Shown piece by piece: positions 32,897 to 43,596 of a stretch of 64,000 nt of DNA (positions within the stretch are counted from its first letter, which is position 1; each line of letters begins with the position of its first letter). This stretch comes from Triticum aestivum (taxonomy: Eukaryota > Streptophyta > Magnoliopsida > Poales > Poaceae): positions 227,227,780 through 227,291,779 of the forward strand of contig NC_057808.1 in the NCBI RefSeq assembly GCF_018294505.1, written 5' to 3'. Made by a program: the position numbers and the translations under genes. The notes under the pieces are model-generated. The model did no database searches and had not been told where the DNA came from. It saw only the letters and a list, made by a program, of their open reading frames with translations.

Positions 32897-35460
32897 ATTC
32901 CATTAATAGGAAATTTTCCCTTTTCTTTCCAAGGGACAAGGATGACAAAACTTAGATCATTGCTTTATGCCTAGCTAATGGCGTAAAACTATAGCGCTTG
33001 TTGGGAGGCAACCCAATGAATAAAATTTATTTTTGCTTTTTGCTTTCTGTTATTGTGTGTTAGCACAATTATGCTACTATTATGATTGTGTTTTTTGTGT
33101 TTTAATTAGTGTTTGTGCCAAGTAGAACCGATAGGATCTTCTTGGGTGATAGTTGTTTGATCTTGCTGAAAAAGACAGAAACTTTGTGCTCACGAAAATA
33201 ATTCTTAAAAATACCAGAACGTGATAAAATGCCAATTATTTTTGCAGAAGATAAATATACAAATTATACAGGTTGTCCTAGTTTTTAAGAATTTTTGGAG
33301 TTCCATAAGTATTCAAACAAATCAGATTTCTACAGACTGTTCTGTTTTGACAGATTATGTTTTCTTTGTGTTGTGTGCTTATTTTGATGGCTCTATGTTT
33401 TTCTTTGATGAGTTTTTGCCATAGAAAAGTTGGAATACAGTAGATATAATACAAAAACAAAATAAGAATTGGTTTTATACAGCACTTATAGTAGTGATTT
33501 ATTTTTCTTACACTAACGGATCTCACGAAGGTTTTGTTGAGTTTTGTGTGATTGAAGTTTTCAAGTTTTGGGTTATCTTACGATGGATGAAAGAAGGATA
33601 GAAGAGCATAAGCTTGGGGATGCCCTGGCATCCCAAGCTATTATCCAAGAATGAGCAACCAACTAAGCTTGGGGATGCCCCCGAGTGGCATCCCCTCTTT
33701 CTTCTAACGACCATCGGTATTTTACCCGAGGCTATATTTTTATTCGTCACATGATATGTGTTTTGCTTGGAGCGTCTTGTATGATATGAGTCTTTGATTG
33801 TTTTATTTTGTATTTTAAGGCATCAATCCTTGCTGGACACACCTATTTGAGAGAGCCAAAATTATATCATGACTTGTTAGAATTGCTCTCAATGCTTCAC
33901 TTAAATCTTTTATGAGCTAGGACTTGCTCTAGTGCTTCACTTATATCTTTTTGAGCATGGTGTGCTTTGTTATCTTTTTAAAGAAATGCTCTCTTGCTTC
34001 ACTTAGATTTATTTGGGAGTTAGTAAAATTTTGAAGAAATTCTCTCTTGCTTCACTTCAATTATTTCGAGAGAAAGAAAATGTGTTATGCTCATGATCTT
34101 CACTTATATTTGTTTGAGCTTATGAAAAGCAACACATGAAAATTAGTCCCAAAGTGATAGATATCCAAGAAGGATAAAGAAAAAAAGGAAATATTTCATG
34201 AAGATCATTGGACAAAATAAACTTGATTCTTAGTAATAGTTTTGAGATATGATGATGTGATATGTGAGTTATGTTGATGAGTAATTGTGCTCTAGTAAGA
34301 ATATTGGTGTTAAGGTTTGTGATTCCCTATGCATGCACGAAAGTCAATAATCATGCAATGAAAATTATATCCTACTTATGGTGCATTATTCAGTGTTAAT
34401 TATGCTTAATGCTTGCTTATGAGATTATTCGTTTCTTGGTTGGTCGCTTCTCAATCTTTTGTTAGCCTTCATTTTGCACCAAGTATGACCTCTACTTGTG
34501 AATCCAAATTCCTTTAAACCAGTTTTGCCACATGAGTCCACTATATCTACCCATATGCGGTATTCTTTTGCCGTTCTAAGCAAATTTGCATGTGCCATCT
34601 CTAGTTTTCAAAATAAACTTCTCTTTTGTGTGTTTGTTTCGCTCGCGGAACGGTAACGAGTGGCTAATATTTTCCATGTTGGATGTGTTATTCTCACAAT
34701 GAGTGTTTATTCACTTGTCATTGCACGAGAGTAAGGCAAAGGTCTTAGGGATGCCCAGTCCTGAAATGCAAAAAAAATGAATTTACTTTATGTTATCAAA
34801 TAATAAATTCCTTGGAAAGTGTTGGTATGGAAGGCACCCGTGGATACGGTTAGCCATGGAAAGTGAAAGTATGGTGGAAAAAGGAATAAACTTTATTTTC
34901 TATTTAGGAACCGCCTATGGCATATCTAGCATGGAAAGTGTTGGGAACTCTTAAGTCGTTTTTGTTGGTGGAATGGATACACCTCCCAAAATGTTTTTAT
35001 CTCTAAGTTTTTCGCTTTGAGCTCTCGCACCTCTACAAATCCCTACTTCCCTCTGCGAAGGGCCTTTCTTTTACTTTATGCAATTTTTATTTTTTGAATT
35101 TGAGTCTCCATCTTATCTCATAAGAAGCACCAACTAGGAGGCAATATGATCGTACTTAAGTATTGGGTATAGCTAATATTTGAGTGTGTTTCATGAATGG
35201 GTCAATGTTTGAGCATGATGGGCTAGGGATAACTTATTTTAGCATTGATATTTTGAAAGACATGGTTGCTTTTTGATATGCTTGAGTATCTAAATTATTA
35301 TCTCAAAACTAGACTATTGCTTTGAATCACATAAAAGTCCAAATGTCAATGCTATAAAGAAAAGAATATGATATGACATGATAAACAGCACTCCACATAA
35401 AAAATTCTGTTTTTATCACTTACCTACTCGAGGACGAGCAGGAGTTAAGCTTGGGGATGC

Positions 35461-37073
35461 TGATACGTCTCCAACGTATCTATAATTTTTTATTGTTCCA
35501 TGCTGTTATATTATCAATCTTGGATGCTTTATAATCGTTTTATAGTCATTTTATATCATTTTTTGGTACTAACCTATTGACATAGTGCCAAGTGCCAGTT
35601 GCTGTTTTTTCATGTTTTTTACATCGCAGGAAATCAATATCAGACGAAGTCCAAATGCCACGAAACTCCACGGAGAATTTTTATGGGCCAGAAGGAACAC
35701 AATGGGCCTTGGTTGCACCTGGGGGGAGTCCCGAGGAGGGGACAACCCACCAGGGCGCACCAGGAGGCCCAGGGGGGAGGCCCAGGCGCGCCCTGGTGGG
35801 TTGTGCCCACCTCGGGTGCCCCCGGGACCGCCTCTTTGCTCTATAAATACCCCAAAAATACCAGAACCCTAGGGGAGTCGACGAAATATTCATCCAGCCG
35901 CCGCAGAGTCCGGAACCACCAGATCAAATCTAGACACCATCTCGGATGGGGTTCACCACCTCCATTGGTGCCTCTCCGATGATGGTTGAGTAGTTCTTTG
36001 TAGACCTTCGGGTCTGTAGTTAGTAGCTAGATGGCTTTCTCTCTCTCGCTGAATTCTCAATACAATGATCTCTTGGAGATCCATATGATGTAATTCTTTT
36101 TGCGGTGTGTTTGTTGGGATCTGATGAACTTTGAGTTTATGATCAGTCATATCTTTTTATATCCATGAAAGTTATTTGAGTTTCTTTGATCTCTTATATG
36201 CATGATCTGTTATAGCCTCGTATTTCTTCTCCGATATTTGGGTTTTGTTTGGCCAACTTGATCTATTTATATTGCAATGGGAAGAGGTGCCCGGTAGTGG
36301 GTTCGATCTTATGGTGCTTGATCCCAGTGACAGAAAGGGAATCGACACATATGTATCATTGCTACTAAGGATAAAAAGATGGGATCTATATCTATGCAAT
36401 AGATAAACGGATCTTGTCTACATCATGTCATCGTTCTTATTGCATTAGTCCATTTTTCCATGAACTTAATACACTAGATGCATGCTGGATAGCGGTCGAT
36501 GTGTGGAGTAATAGTAGTAGATGCAGGCAGGAGTCGGTCTACTAATCTTGGACGTGATGCCTATGTAATGATCATTGCCTGGATATCGTCATAATTATTT
36601 GAGGTTCTATCAATTGCCCAACAATAATTTGTTTACCCACCGTTTGCTATTTTCTCGAGAAAAGCCACTAGTGAAACCTACGGGCCCCGGGTCTTCTTTC
36701 TCATATATTTGCTTGTGATCTACTTTTCCTTTGCATTTTCATTCAGATCGATTAAACCAAAAATACAAAAATACTTTGTTGCACTTTATTTTATTTGCGA
36801 TCTATTATTTCAATCTATTACCAATTTATGGCATCGTTACCCGAAAGGGATTGACAACCCCTTTAACACGTTATGTTGCGAGGTGTTGTTATTTGTGTGG
36901 AGGTGTTGTTTACGTTGTGTTGCTTGGTTCTCCTACTGGTTCATAACCTTGGTTTCTTCACTGAGGGAAATACCTACCGTCGATGTGCTGCATCATCCCT
37001 TCCTCTTTGGGAAAATACCGACGTAGTCCTAGCAGACAGGAGCTTTCCTGGCGCTATAGTCAGAGAGCGATCA
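35461..37073 (+). repeat. 3' LTR
   Basis: Direct copy of 30600-32183, 1613 bp, with small insertions (for example a GGGGAGGCCCAGG duplication near 35771). Confidence 0.9.
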
Positions 37074-37128
37074 CCCCTCCCTTGCTCGACACCCTAGCAC
37101 GGTCCCCGCCGCCGCCGCAAGGCCTCCA

Positions 37129-37853
37129 TTGTCAACATCTGCCGGTTTGCCCGTGCAGCTTACCCACCGATCTCCATACCAGGCCGCCCTGAGTTTCTTA
37201 GATGACGCCTGCCAAACGTCCCCTTTCCCTCAGATCCCCATCCCCATCCCCCACTCCAGAGCATCGCAGCCTAAGCCCGGCTACGCTTCCCATGGAGCTC
37301 GAGGAGCGACTGACCCAAAAGAGGTGTATAGCGGTCTCTTCGCCCGACGGCAGGCACTCAAGCAGCGGGCTAGAGTATGCGGGCATGTCTCGGCCACCGG
37401 CTACGACATTGAGTTCATCGACAGTGACGACCTGAGGCGGGCTATGTCACAGGTTAAGTGGCCCACCCCCAACCCCTCAGTTCAACCGCCGTCGATCTCA
37501 TCCATGGCTCCGCCGCTGATCTCCTCTGGCTCGCTGTCAACAATTTGCCATTCTACATCGCCATCGAGGCCCTTTTGTCATTTCCGAAGGACACGTTCTG
37601 CGCCACTGGCTTCGGATCCACAACTTCCAAGTCAGGCCTCATAGACGGCGACCACGAGGAGGGCACCCTCTCCGGCTCTTCCAAGGGGAAAGAGTCCATC
37701 TGCTCTTCCAAGGGGAAAGCACCCGTCTGCGACATCAGGGAGGGCACCCTACAGCCGTGCTCTTCCAAGGGGAAGGAGCCCATCTGCGACAACATGGAGC
37801 GCATCCAGGGTCCGTGCTCTTCCCACGGGAACGAGCCCATCTGTGACAAGTGA
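37129..37853 (+). CDS. Putative 5' exon(s) of a B3-domain gene; frame unresolved
   Basis: GC-rich sequence starting about 55 bp after the LTR element. Three frames each hold part of a protein-like stretch: MTPAKRPLSLRSPSPSPTP (37202-37435), ...YDIEFIDSDDLRRAMSQ in the frame of 37129, and LIHGSAADLLWLAVNNLPF...SSKGKEPICD in the frame ending at 37853. A GTTAAG donor at about 37453 and a GTGAGG donor at about 37850 are possible splice sites. Either the exon is frameshifted or I have missed a splice. It probably belongs with the B3 exons at 39478-40014 but phases do not join simply, so a middle exon is missing. Confidence 0.4.
37676..37852 (+). repeat. In-frame minisatellite encoding SSKGKEPICD
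   Basis: The words GCTCTTCCAAGGGGAA and CCCATCTGCGACA recur about five times and keep one frame open, giving repeated SSKGKE and PICD peptides. A shortened relative follows just after the stop (CTCTTCACAGGGGAAACCCA). Confidence 0.7.
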
Positions 37854-37924
37854 GGAAACCCATGATTTGTTTTGCCATGCCTCTTCACAGGGGAAACCCA
37901 TGATTTGTTTTGTCGAGTCACTTT

Positions 37925-38510
37925 TGTAGTGTAGTGAGAATATGTCCAGTTTTAATTGCTATATCTGGTTGTTTGCAGTATGCCTTGTTTATTTCAGTTG
38001 TTCACAATGTGATGCTCTATATGTGCAATTATTTACTGTGCAGTACATTTCATCAATCCAGTTTTAAACATACCGATAGGAATGCATATATTTGCTTGTT
38101 GTTAAGCCTGTTATAGCTAGCATATGCCTCTTTTAAAGTTTTTGATTGTTCGGTTGTTTGTAGTTAGCATCTGTCCAGTTTCAAATGCTATGTTTGGTTG
38201 TTCGTAGTATGCCTTGTTTATTCCAGTTATTCACAACGTGATGTTCTATATGTGCAAGTATGAACTGTGCAGTTCAATTACATCAGTACCAGTTTCAACA
38301 ATACCACTATGAATGACTACATTTGGTTGCTGCATCTTGTAGTTAACACGCCTTTCCATTTTTATTTAACAATAGCCAGTGTACTTAGACCGACACAATA
38401 CCAGTTTGAATGACTATGTTTGCTTGTTGTTAAATGTTAGGCATGTTGTAGTTAGCACACCTTTCCACTTGTTTTGCTTTACTAGCGTGCTTAAACCTGC
38501 ATACTGAAGC
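37925..38510. repeat. Intron repeat, period about 235 bp
   Basis: A block with TCCAGTTTTAATTGCTATAT, GTATGCCTTGTTTATTTCAG, TGATGCTCTATATGTGCAA and CTGTGCAGT repeats at 37945 and 38170, with a third partial copy to 38470. It lies between the putative 5' exon and the B3 exons. 38520-39260 shows nothing coding, with scattered AACTAGCTCAAACTA words at 39135-39210. Confidence 0.65.
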
Positions 38511-39331
38511 TATCTTTTGGACATTATTTTGTCTGTCATGGATAATTTTGGTTGATGTTTAGCCTGTTGTGCTTAACATGCTTCTCGATGTACCTACACA
38601 TGACAATTTTGGGAACGACTGCTGTTTTCCATCGAGGTTAGTTTCATCCCATGGCTTATATCCGCTCACTGTTCAGGATATCAGTAGCTGGTACCATATA
38701 GGCCGGCGGCTGATAAGGGACTAATCGATGAATCGGACTTTTAACTGAATATATCTGCAACCCATTTATCGTTAGGTTAACTAGGGCCATATGTAATATA
38801 TCTGAGGCTACATAGCAACATGCACTGTACTTAATGTCTAAATATGCAATCATAGGCTACATAGCAACAAGGAAGAGTGTTACATTAATGTTCTAATGAT
38901 GTCTAGATATACGTAGAAGAGCGGCAGCGGCAGCAATAACAACACAGCCATGTTTAGATACTCAACTTAGCTAGAGGTTAGAGTTAGTTTCTAGCTCATG
39001 ACTAACCGTGAACTAACTCCATCCAAAGAGTTGTTTGGATGGCAGGATTAGATTGACAATAAATGCACTAGGAAAACTAGCTTCAATTAGCACCTCTTGG
39101 GTTGGATAGTTTTTTTGGGTGGGTTATAGATGCAACTAGCTCAAACTAGCCCTCATGTTTAGATATACTTTAGGGCTATTTGAGCCCGAACTAGCTCAAA
39201 CTAACTGTAACCCATGGATACAGCAGCAGTTAATCAACCGATAATTTGTAGGAATGCACTAAACTCCTTTCGGCCCATAATATAAGATGTTAATTCATCT
39301 AATATGCGAGTATATTGAATTTTATAAGATA

Positions 39332-39420
39332 CTCCCTCCGTTCCTAAATATTTGTATTTTTAGAGATTTCAAATGGACTACCACATACGGATGTATATAG
39401 ACATATTATAAAAGAGTGTT
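39332..39420. mobile_element. Half of a Stowaway-type MITE
   Basis: Starts CTCCCTCCGTTCCTAAATAT with ACATACGGATGTATATAGAC, like the element at 14253, but the right half is missing. It lies about 60 bp upstream of the B3 exon acceptor. Confidence 0.65.
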
Positions 39421-39477
39421 GTACTATATCATTGTGCAATTGTTGTTTAGCTTCTAATATTAACTTGGTGCTTTTAG

Positions 39478-40014
39478 GTACATATGTCATTGGTAAAGAT
39501 CCGCGCTTCGACCCTTTCTGCGTATGGGGCAATGAGATATCGATGAACCAGCATCAAGTGAGGAAGCTGATAAAGACTGTTAGTAAAATGGGTCCAAAGA
39601 TGGCAATTAAACTATTTGTTTATACTTTATCCAAGACAACAACGAACTGCAGGATGGTAAGTAAGAACTCTGCAGCCTTCTTTTTACTGCCCATAATGAG
39701 TTGTGTTAGATGATTGTGTTAGATGACAATGTATGAATATTTTTCCTTTGCAGTGGTTGCCAAAGCAGTTTACTCAAGATTACCACTCAAACTACATGAT
39801 TGGTGGGCATGCAAAGGTTAAAGTATTTCTACCAGAACACGATGATTATCTAGATGTTTTCATGAAGACTGTGAAGGATGGGCGGTCGGCTATCACAAGG
39901 GGTTGGACTAGAGTCGTGCGTGCCTTCTGCATGGAGGAGGGCACAATATGGGCATTCCGCTTCACCTTGTTCAGCAACCAGAATATATTTCGCCTCTTTC
40001 TTTACCGTCTTTAA
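39478..40014 (+). CDS. B3-domain protein, last two exons
   Basis: Exon 39478-39656 (TTTTAG acceptor, GTAAGT donor) encodes TYVIGKDPRFDPFCVWG and a helical stretch. Exon 39754-40014 (TTTGCAG acceptor) encodes the B3 domain and ends in TAA. The two join in phase 0 at RM/WLPKQF. The domain shows WLPKQF at its start, AKVKVFLP, the DGRSAITRGWT pair and EEGTIWAFRF, matching the DNA-contacting and core positions of plant B3 folds, with about 87 residues to the stop. The function is presumably sequence-specific DNA binding in the nucleus. The upstream exon needs one preceding base of phase, which the visible 37.8-kb donor does not supply, so the 5' gene structure is unresolved. Its promoter region has been pushed apart by the LTR and CACTA insertions. 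Confidence 0.7.
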
Positions 40015-40209
40015 TAATACAAGTATACAACTGTGGTTCATCATTCTTTATTTGGTTCTTATGTAATTCTTGAACATATGTACCTATGAATTGAATAATG
40101 CATTAGTTGTTTGAACCTGATGGATATGAATAAAGCTGTAGCATACATTCAAATTCAAATTCAAATCCAGTACAATTTGAAATAACAGCAATTAAATTAC
40201 GGTGAAATT

Positions 40210-40800
40210 ACGCACTCCAGGTTGTTACGGCACACACAGTTGGTAAAACACAAACGTTTGCGATATACGCCATAATCCGAGACGGTTCACAGAGAGGAAA
40301 CTTGTGCAAGCATGCACACAGTTGCCGTTTGCAAAGCGTGTGCAATGTCAGACAATATCACAAACGGTGCGGGCAAACTAAACGTTTGTGTTAGTTGCCT
40401 TATCGTACACAATTCGCAACCATGAACTGTTGCTGATGAAGTATGCATCGTAAATGTTGCACCACAGAATAGCGTGTGTGATAGTTGTCGTGTACGACGA
40501 TGTTACGACGGTCCGACGTTTCGTAATACTGTCCGACACTCGTACGACAATTAGCTAATCTTCTTAACAGTGAACCGTTTGTGATGGGCCGCGCATCGTA
40601 AACGTAGCACCACAGAATACCAACTGCGATGGCAATGCGAGCAGAAACGAGTAGGAGTACTGTAGGGTCCCTATCCCCGACGGTTTTTGGGTCGTGTGGG
40701 AAGGACCCCCCTATCGCCGTCACTCACTAGGCGACGGTTTCGAATGCCGTCGCGAAAAGGGGTTAAAATCGTTTGTATAGGACTGACGCGTACCAGTGTA
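40210..40800. repeat. Unidentified repetitive segment with AAACGTTTGTG words
   Basis: CGTAAACGTAGCACCACAGAA (near 40594) repeats CGTAAATGTTGCACCACAGAA (near 40450), and AAACGTTTG, AACCGTTTGTGA and GACGGTTT words recur. It resembles the end region of a DNA transposon, perhaps tied to the pseudogene at 41.3 kb, but no clear TIR or target duplication was found. 40800-41290 shows nothing convincing. Confidence 0.4.
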
Positions 40801-41293
40801 TCTCCACTTTACTCCTTTCCATGTACTGGCTTAATTCCATCCTTAAATATCCCATTTCTCGTGGAAACAAAATGAAGATCGGATATTTGGAATCCTTTGC
40901 ATTCATAAGTCATTACTAGCAATATCAGAGCGAATATCTCAATTTTAATGAATATCTCGGTTTAAACTCATGTTAGATGAGTGTAAAAATAGCACTCATC
41001 ACCAACACCACTTAGGCTCGCACCTCATGCACCCTGCCAGTGACGACTCATGCACATAAGTAACAAAACCCTATGCGACCACCAGCAGGCACCGACATCC
41101 CCCCTTCCTGTGCCGCAACACCGCATAAAAAAGAGACCGAGGATGAAGACAGGGGTAGGTCGCACCCTTGCTCCTCATCCCTTTGTCCTGGCTACGGGTG
41201 AAACTCAGGTGCCTTCCCAGTCTAATGCCGGACTAGGAACATCAATGAGGTAAAAAGTCATCCTTTCTCTTGTATTTGGATTGGTTCGATTAA

Positions 41294-42523
41294 ATGCAAT
41301 GTGACCGTGGGAAAATGTTGGCAAATGTGCAATGGTTATTTATAGGTCGGGATTTTGCGAATTTGGGGGGAGGGGCAATAGTCAATGAAGAATCATTTCT
41401 CCATAATATAATGGGTGATTTCGTCGAGAATAATGATTTTGATCTTGACGACGCATCATTGTCGCATTTTGATCAACTAGATGCAAACGGTCAAGATACC
41501 GAATTTGATCAATTCCAACCCTCCAATTCAACGAGGATAAAGCAATCCAGGCCCCAAACTATACTGTAAGCGAGGATATTGCTTTTTGAGGGGATGGCAT
41601 GAGATCACTCTTTATGATCACTCTTTATGCAGTCACATGGAAAGATCAAATGAGCGCAAAGTATTGGAAGCACATTGAGGAATATTTCATACATCACCTT
41701 GGGCGTCTATGAATCATACCCTCTAATCTCTCACAAACCGGTGGGGGTATGACTCAAGAGATGTGCAACCGTTGGGCGGGTTCTTTGGAGCAAATGAAGC
41801 ACACTCCTCCTAGTGATTTACTATTGACCACAATATAAGCAATCTTGTTGTTTTTTGAATGTGCCTCACTTGCGCCACTTTGAGCATTCTATTTTGTTTG
41901 GTCATTTGTATGTTTTAGGATAATATAGTCCAAGAGAGGTACCAACAAATGGCCAAGTCAAAGGGTAAATAGTTTGGCCTCCAACATTGTTGGAATATGT
42001 TGGAAGGCACCAACAAGTGGAAATCGAGAAATGATGAGGCTCCTCAAAAAAGTGGGAAGTGGAGCAATTCATCTTCTCGGAGATGGACAACGATGAAGAA
42101 CATGGAGGTAACGGAGAGGAAAGGGTGCCTAGAAGTCCCACTCCTGCGTCGAGCATGGGTTCTGTTGATGGGAAGAAGGGAGCGAAGGAGATGCTCAAGA
42201 GACAAGGAGAGGCGGATGCGATGAAAAAAATCAACGACTTGATGAGATCAAGGAACGAGTACACCGAGAAGAGGAAGCAAAAAAAAAGTTGAAGATGGAG
42301 GAGAAGAGGATCCATGAAAAGAGGGTGAGGTAGGATCTTATGCGAGGGAGCAGACGGCGCCATGAAGAGATGGAGGCGCGTACGCTCCAAATTGAGGAGG
42401 CACGATTGTCGCAAGATCGGTTCATCGAGGAGAACCGGTTCATCATGTTGGATCCCAATGCCCATGGATCCAGTGGTCAGAGCATTTTCGGAGGAGATGT
42501 GAATCGTGATCATACGTTCTAGG
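41294..42523 (+). pseudogene. NAM-associated/SANT-like protein pseudogene (PIF/Harbinger type)
   Basis: In order: an acidic start (FDLDDASLSHFDQLD), a decayed SANT/Myb-like part (YWKHIEEYF, CNRWAGSLEQMKH), the diagnostic ERYQQMAKSKGK then FGLQHCWNML, a serine/proline stretch (RVPRSPTPASS), and a charged helical tail with EMLKRQGEADAMKK and EEARLSQDRFIEENRF. In-frame stops interrupt at least three places and frames change near 41580, 41960 and 42290. This layout is typical of the DNA-binding partner proteins of PIF/Harbinger transposons and their plant relatives. Confidence 0.7.
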
Positions 42524-42534
42524 GTCACAAACTC

Positions 42535-43180
42535 CAGAGGATGGGACGACGCGCACCTCAGAGGAGGGAAATGGGACCGTGCACACACCGAGGATGTGTG
42601 GTTTGCATGTGTGAGTGTAATGCTTTTTTTTTGCGAATGCAATTAAATCCCTTTGTTGATTCAACCTGTTAAGAATTATGTGCATGATTGCTTGATATGA
42701 TAAATGTTTAATTTTGAAGACAACCAAAGCGTTTGAATCAGAAAACGAGAAAATAATTTGCGGAATGGGATATGACGAATCTAAGTTCCTACATCATGTG
42801 ACCAATCTTTATAGCGCGATTGCCCTTATAGAGTTACTCTAAGAACTCCGGCTAGCAACTTCTGTAACCAATGACGAATGATTTGATAGAGATACCCGCG
42901 AGACATCGATCACTTGGCGGAATCCGCATATTTATCTCAACATGCAACTATGTTAACTCAACATGTAATTATGCATGAGAAAAGGATCACCTCAACCTGT
43001 AACCATGCTTGCAAAAGGCTTAGATGTTTCAATTGTAATATTATGCTACTTAATCATATTCAATAATTATATGTATTTTCAATTTTAGTTTTTTAGTTGT
43101 TATATTCGAACTCAAAAAAAAGTTGTTATATTATTGATCAAATATTCAGGTTCATATAGATCACTTTATCGAATTAGAAA
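42535..43180. other. No gene seen
   Basis: AT-rich intergenic DNA between the pseudogene and the PGG gene. Nothing recognisable. Confidence 0.5.
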
Positions 43181-43184
43181 ATAC

Positions 43185-43232
43185 TCCCTCTGTAAACTAA
43201 TATAAAAGCGTTTAGATCACTAGTGAGGGAGT
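43185..43232. mobile_element. 48-bp Stowaway-type mini element
   Basis: CTCCCTCTGTAAACTAATAT ... CACTAGTGAGGGAG, flanked by TA on both sides. It lies 365 bp upstream of the PGG gene's ATG, within its likely promoter. Confidence 0.8.
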
Positions 43233-43596
43233 ACATGTAAGCGCGGACTTTGCTTTTCCGTGTATTTTCGATGCCACCGAAAGCCACGAGTGCGCCACCG
43301 CGGTCAATAGCTTCGCAGTCACCGTCCTCCGTCCCCGGCCGCGTCGCCGTGACAAGACCGACGTTCTTACCGCGTCCTCGCTCCTACGAAATTGGCATGA
43401 CATCTCCACGATCCCCTCGCGGCCATCCAAGAACATTCCTCGCGACAACGGACCATCGCTCTCAAATCTCAATAAAACCACCCCCAGTTCGCCACTGAGC
43501 TGCTCAGATTCAGAGCTTCGCAACAAGCGAGAGCGAGCGTCCGTCTCTGTCCGTCCACGAGCTCCGATCTTCTAGACGCCGGGAGCCGAGCCGGCG

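Larger units (their letters stand above)
30600..37073 (+). mobile_element. Non-autonomous Gypsy-like LTR retrotransposon
   Basis: Two direct LTRs (30600-32183 and 35461-37073) begin TGATACGTCTCCAACGTATC and end AGAGAGCGATCA, so they have TG...CA borders, and look about 95 percent identical. The 3.3-kb internal region keeps only a short gag piece and no protease, reverse transcriptase or integrase. A GAGTTAAGCTTGGGGATGC block precedes the 3' LTR. Flanking pentamers are ACCCT and CCCCT, a target duplication with one difference. The LTR wording is that of abundant Triticeae Gypsy families; I do not name one. It lies between the CACTA target array and the start of the 37.1-kb gene. Confidence 0.9.

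Noticed and set aside
41902..42642. 246-codon minus-strand frame opposite the NAM-associated pseudogene
   Set aside because: The plus strand carries the recognisable motifs; the minus frame is a shadow.
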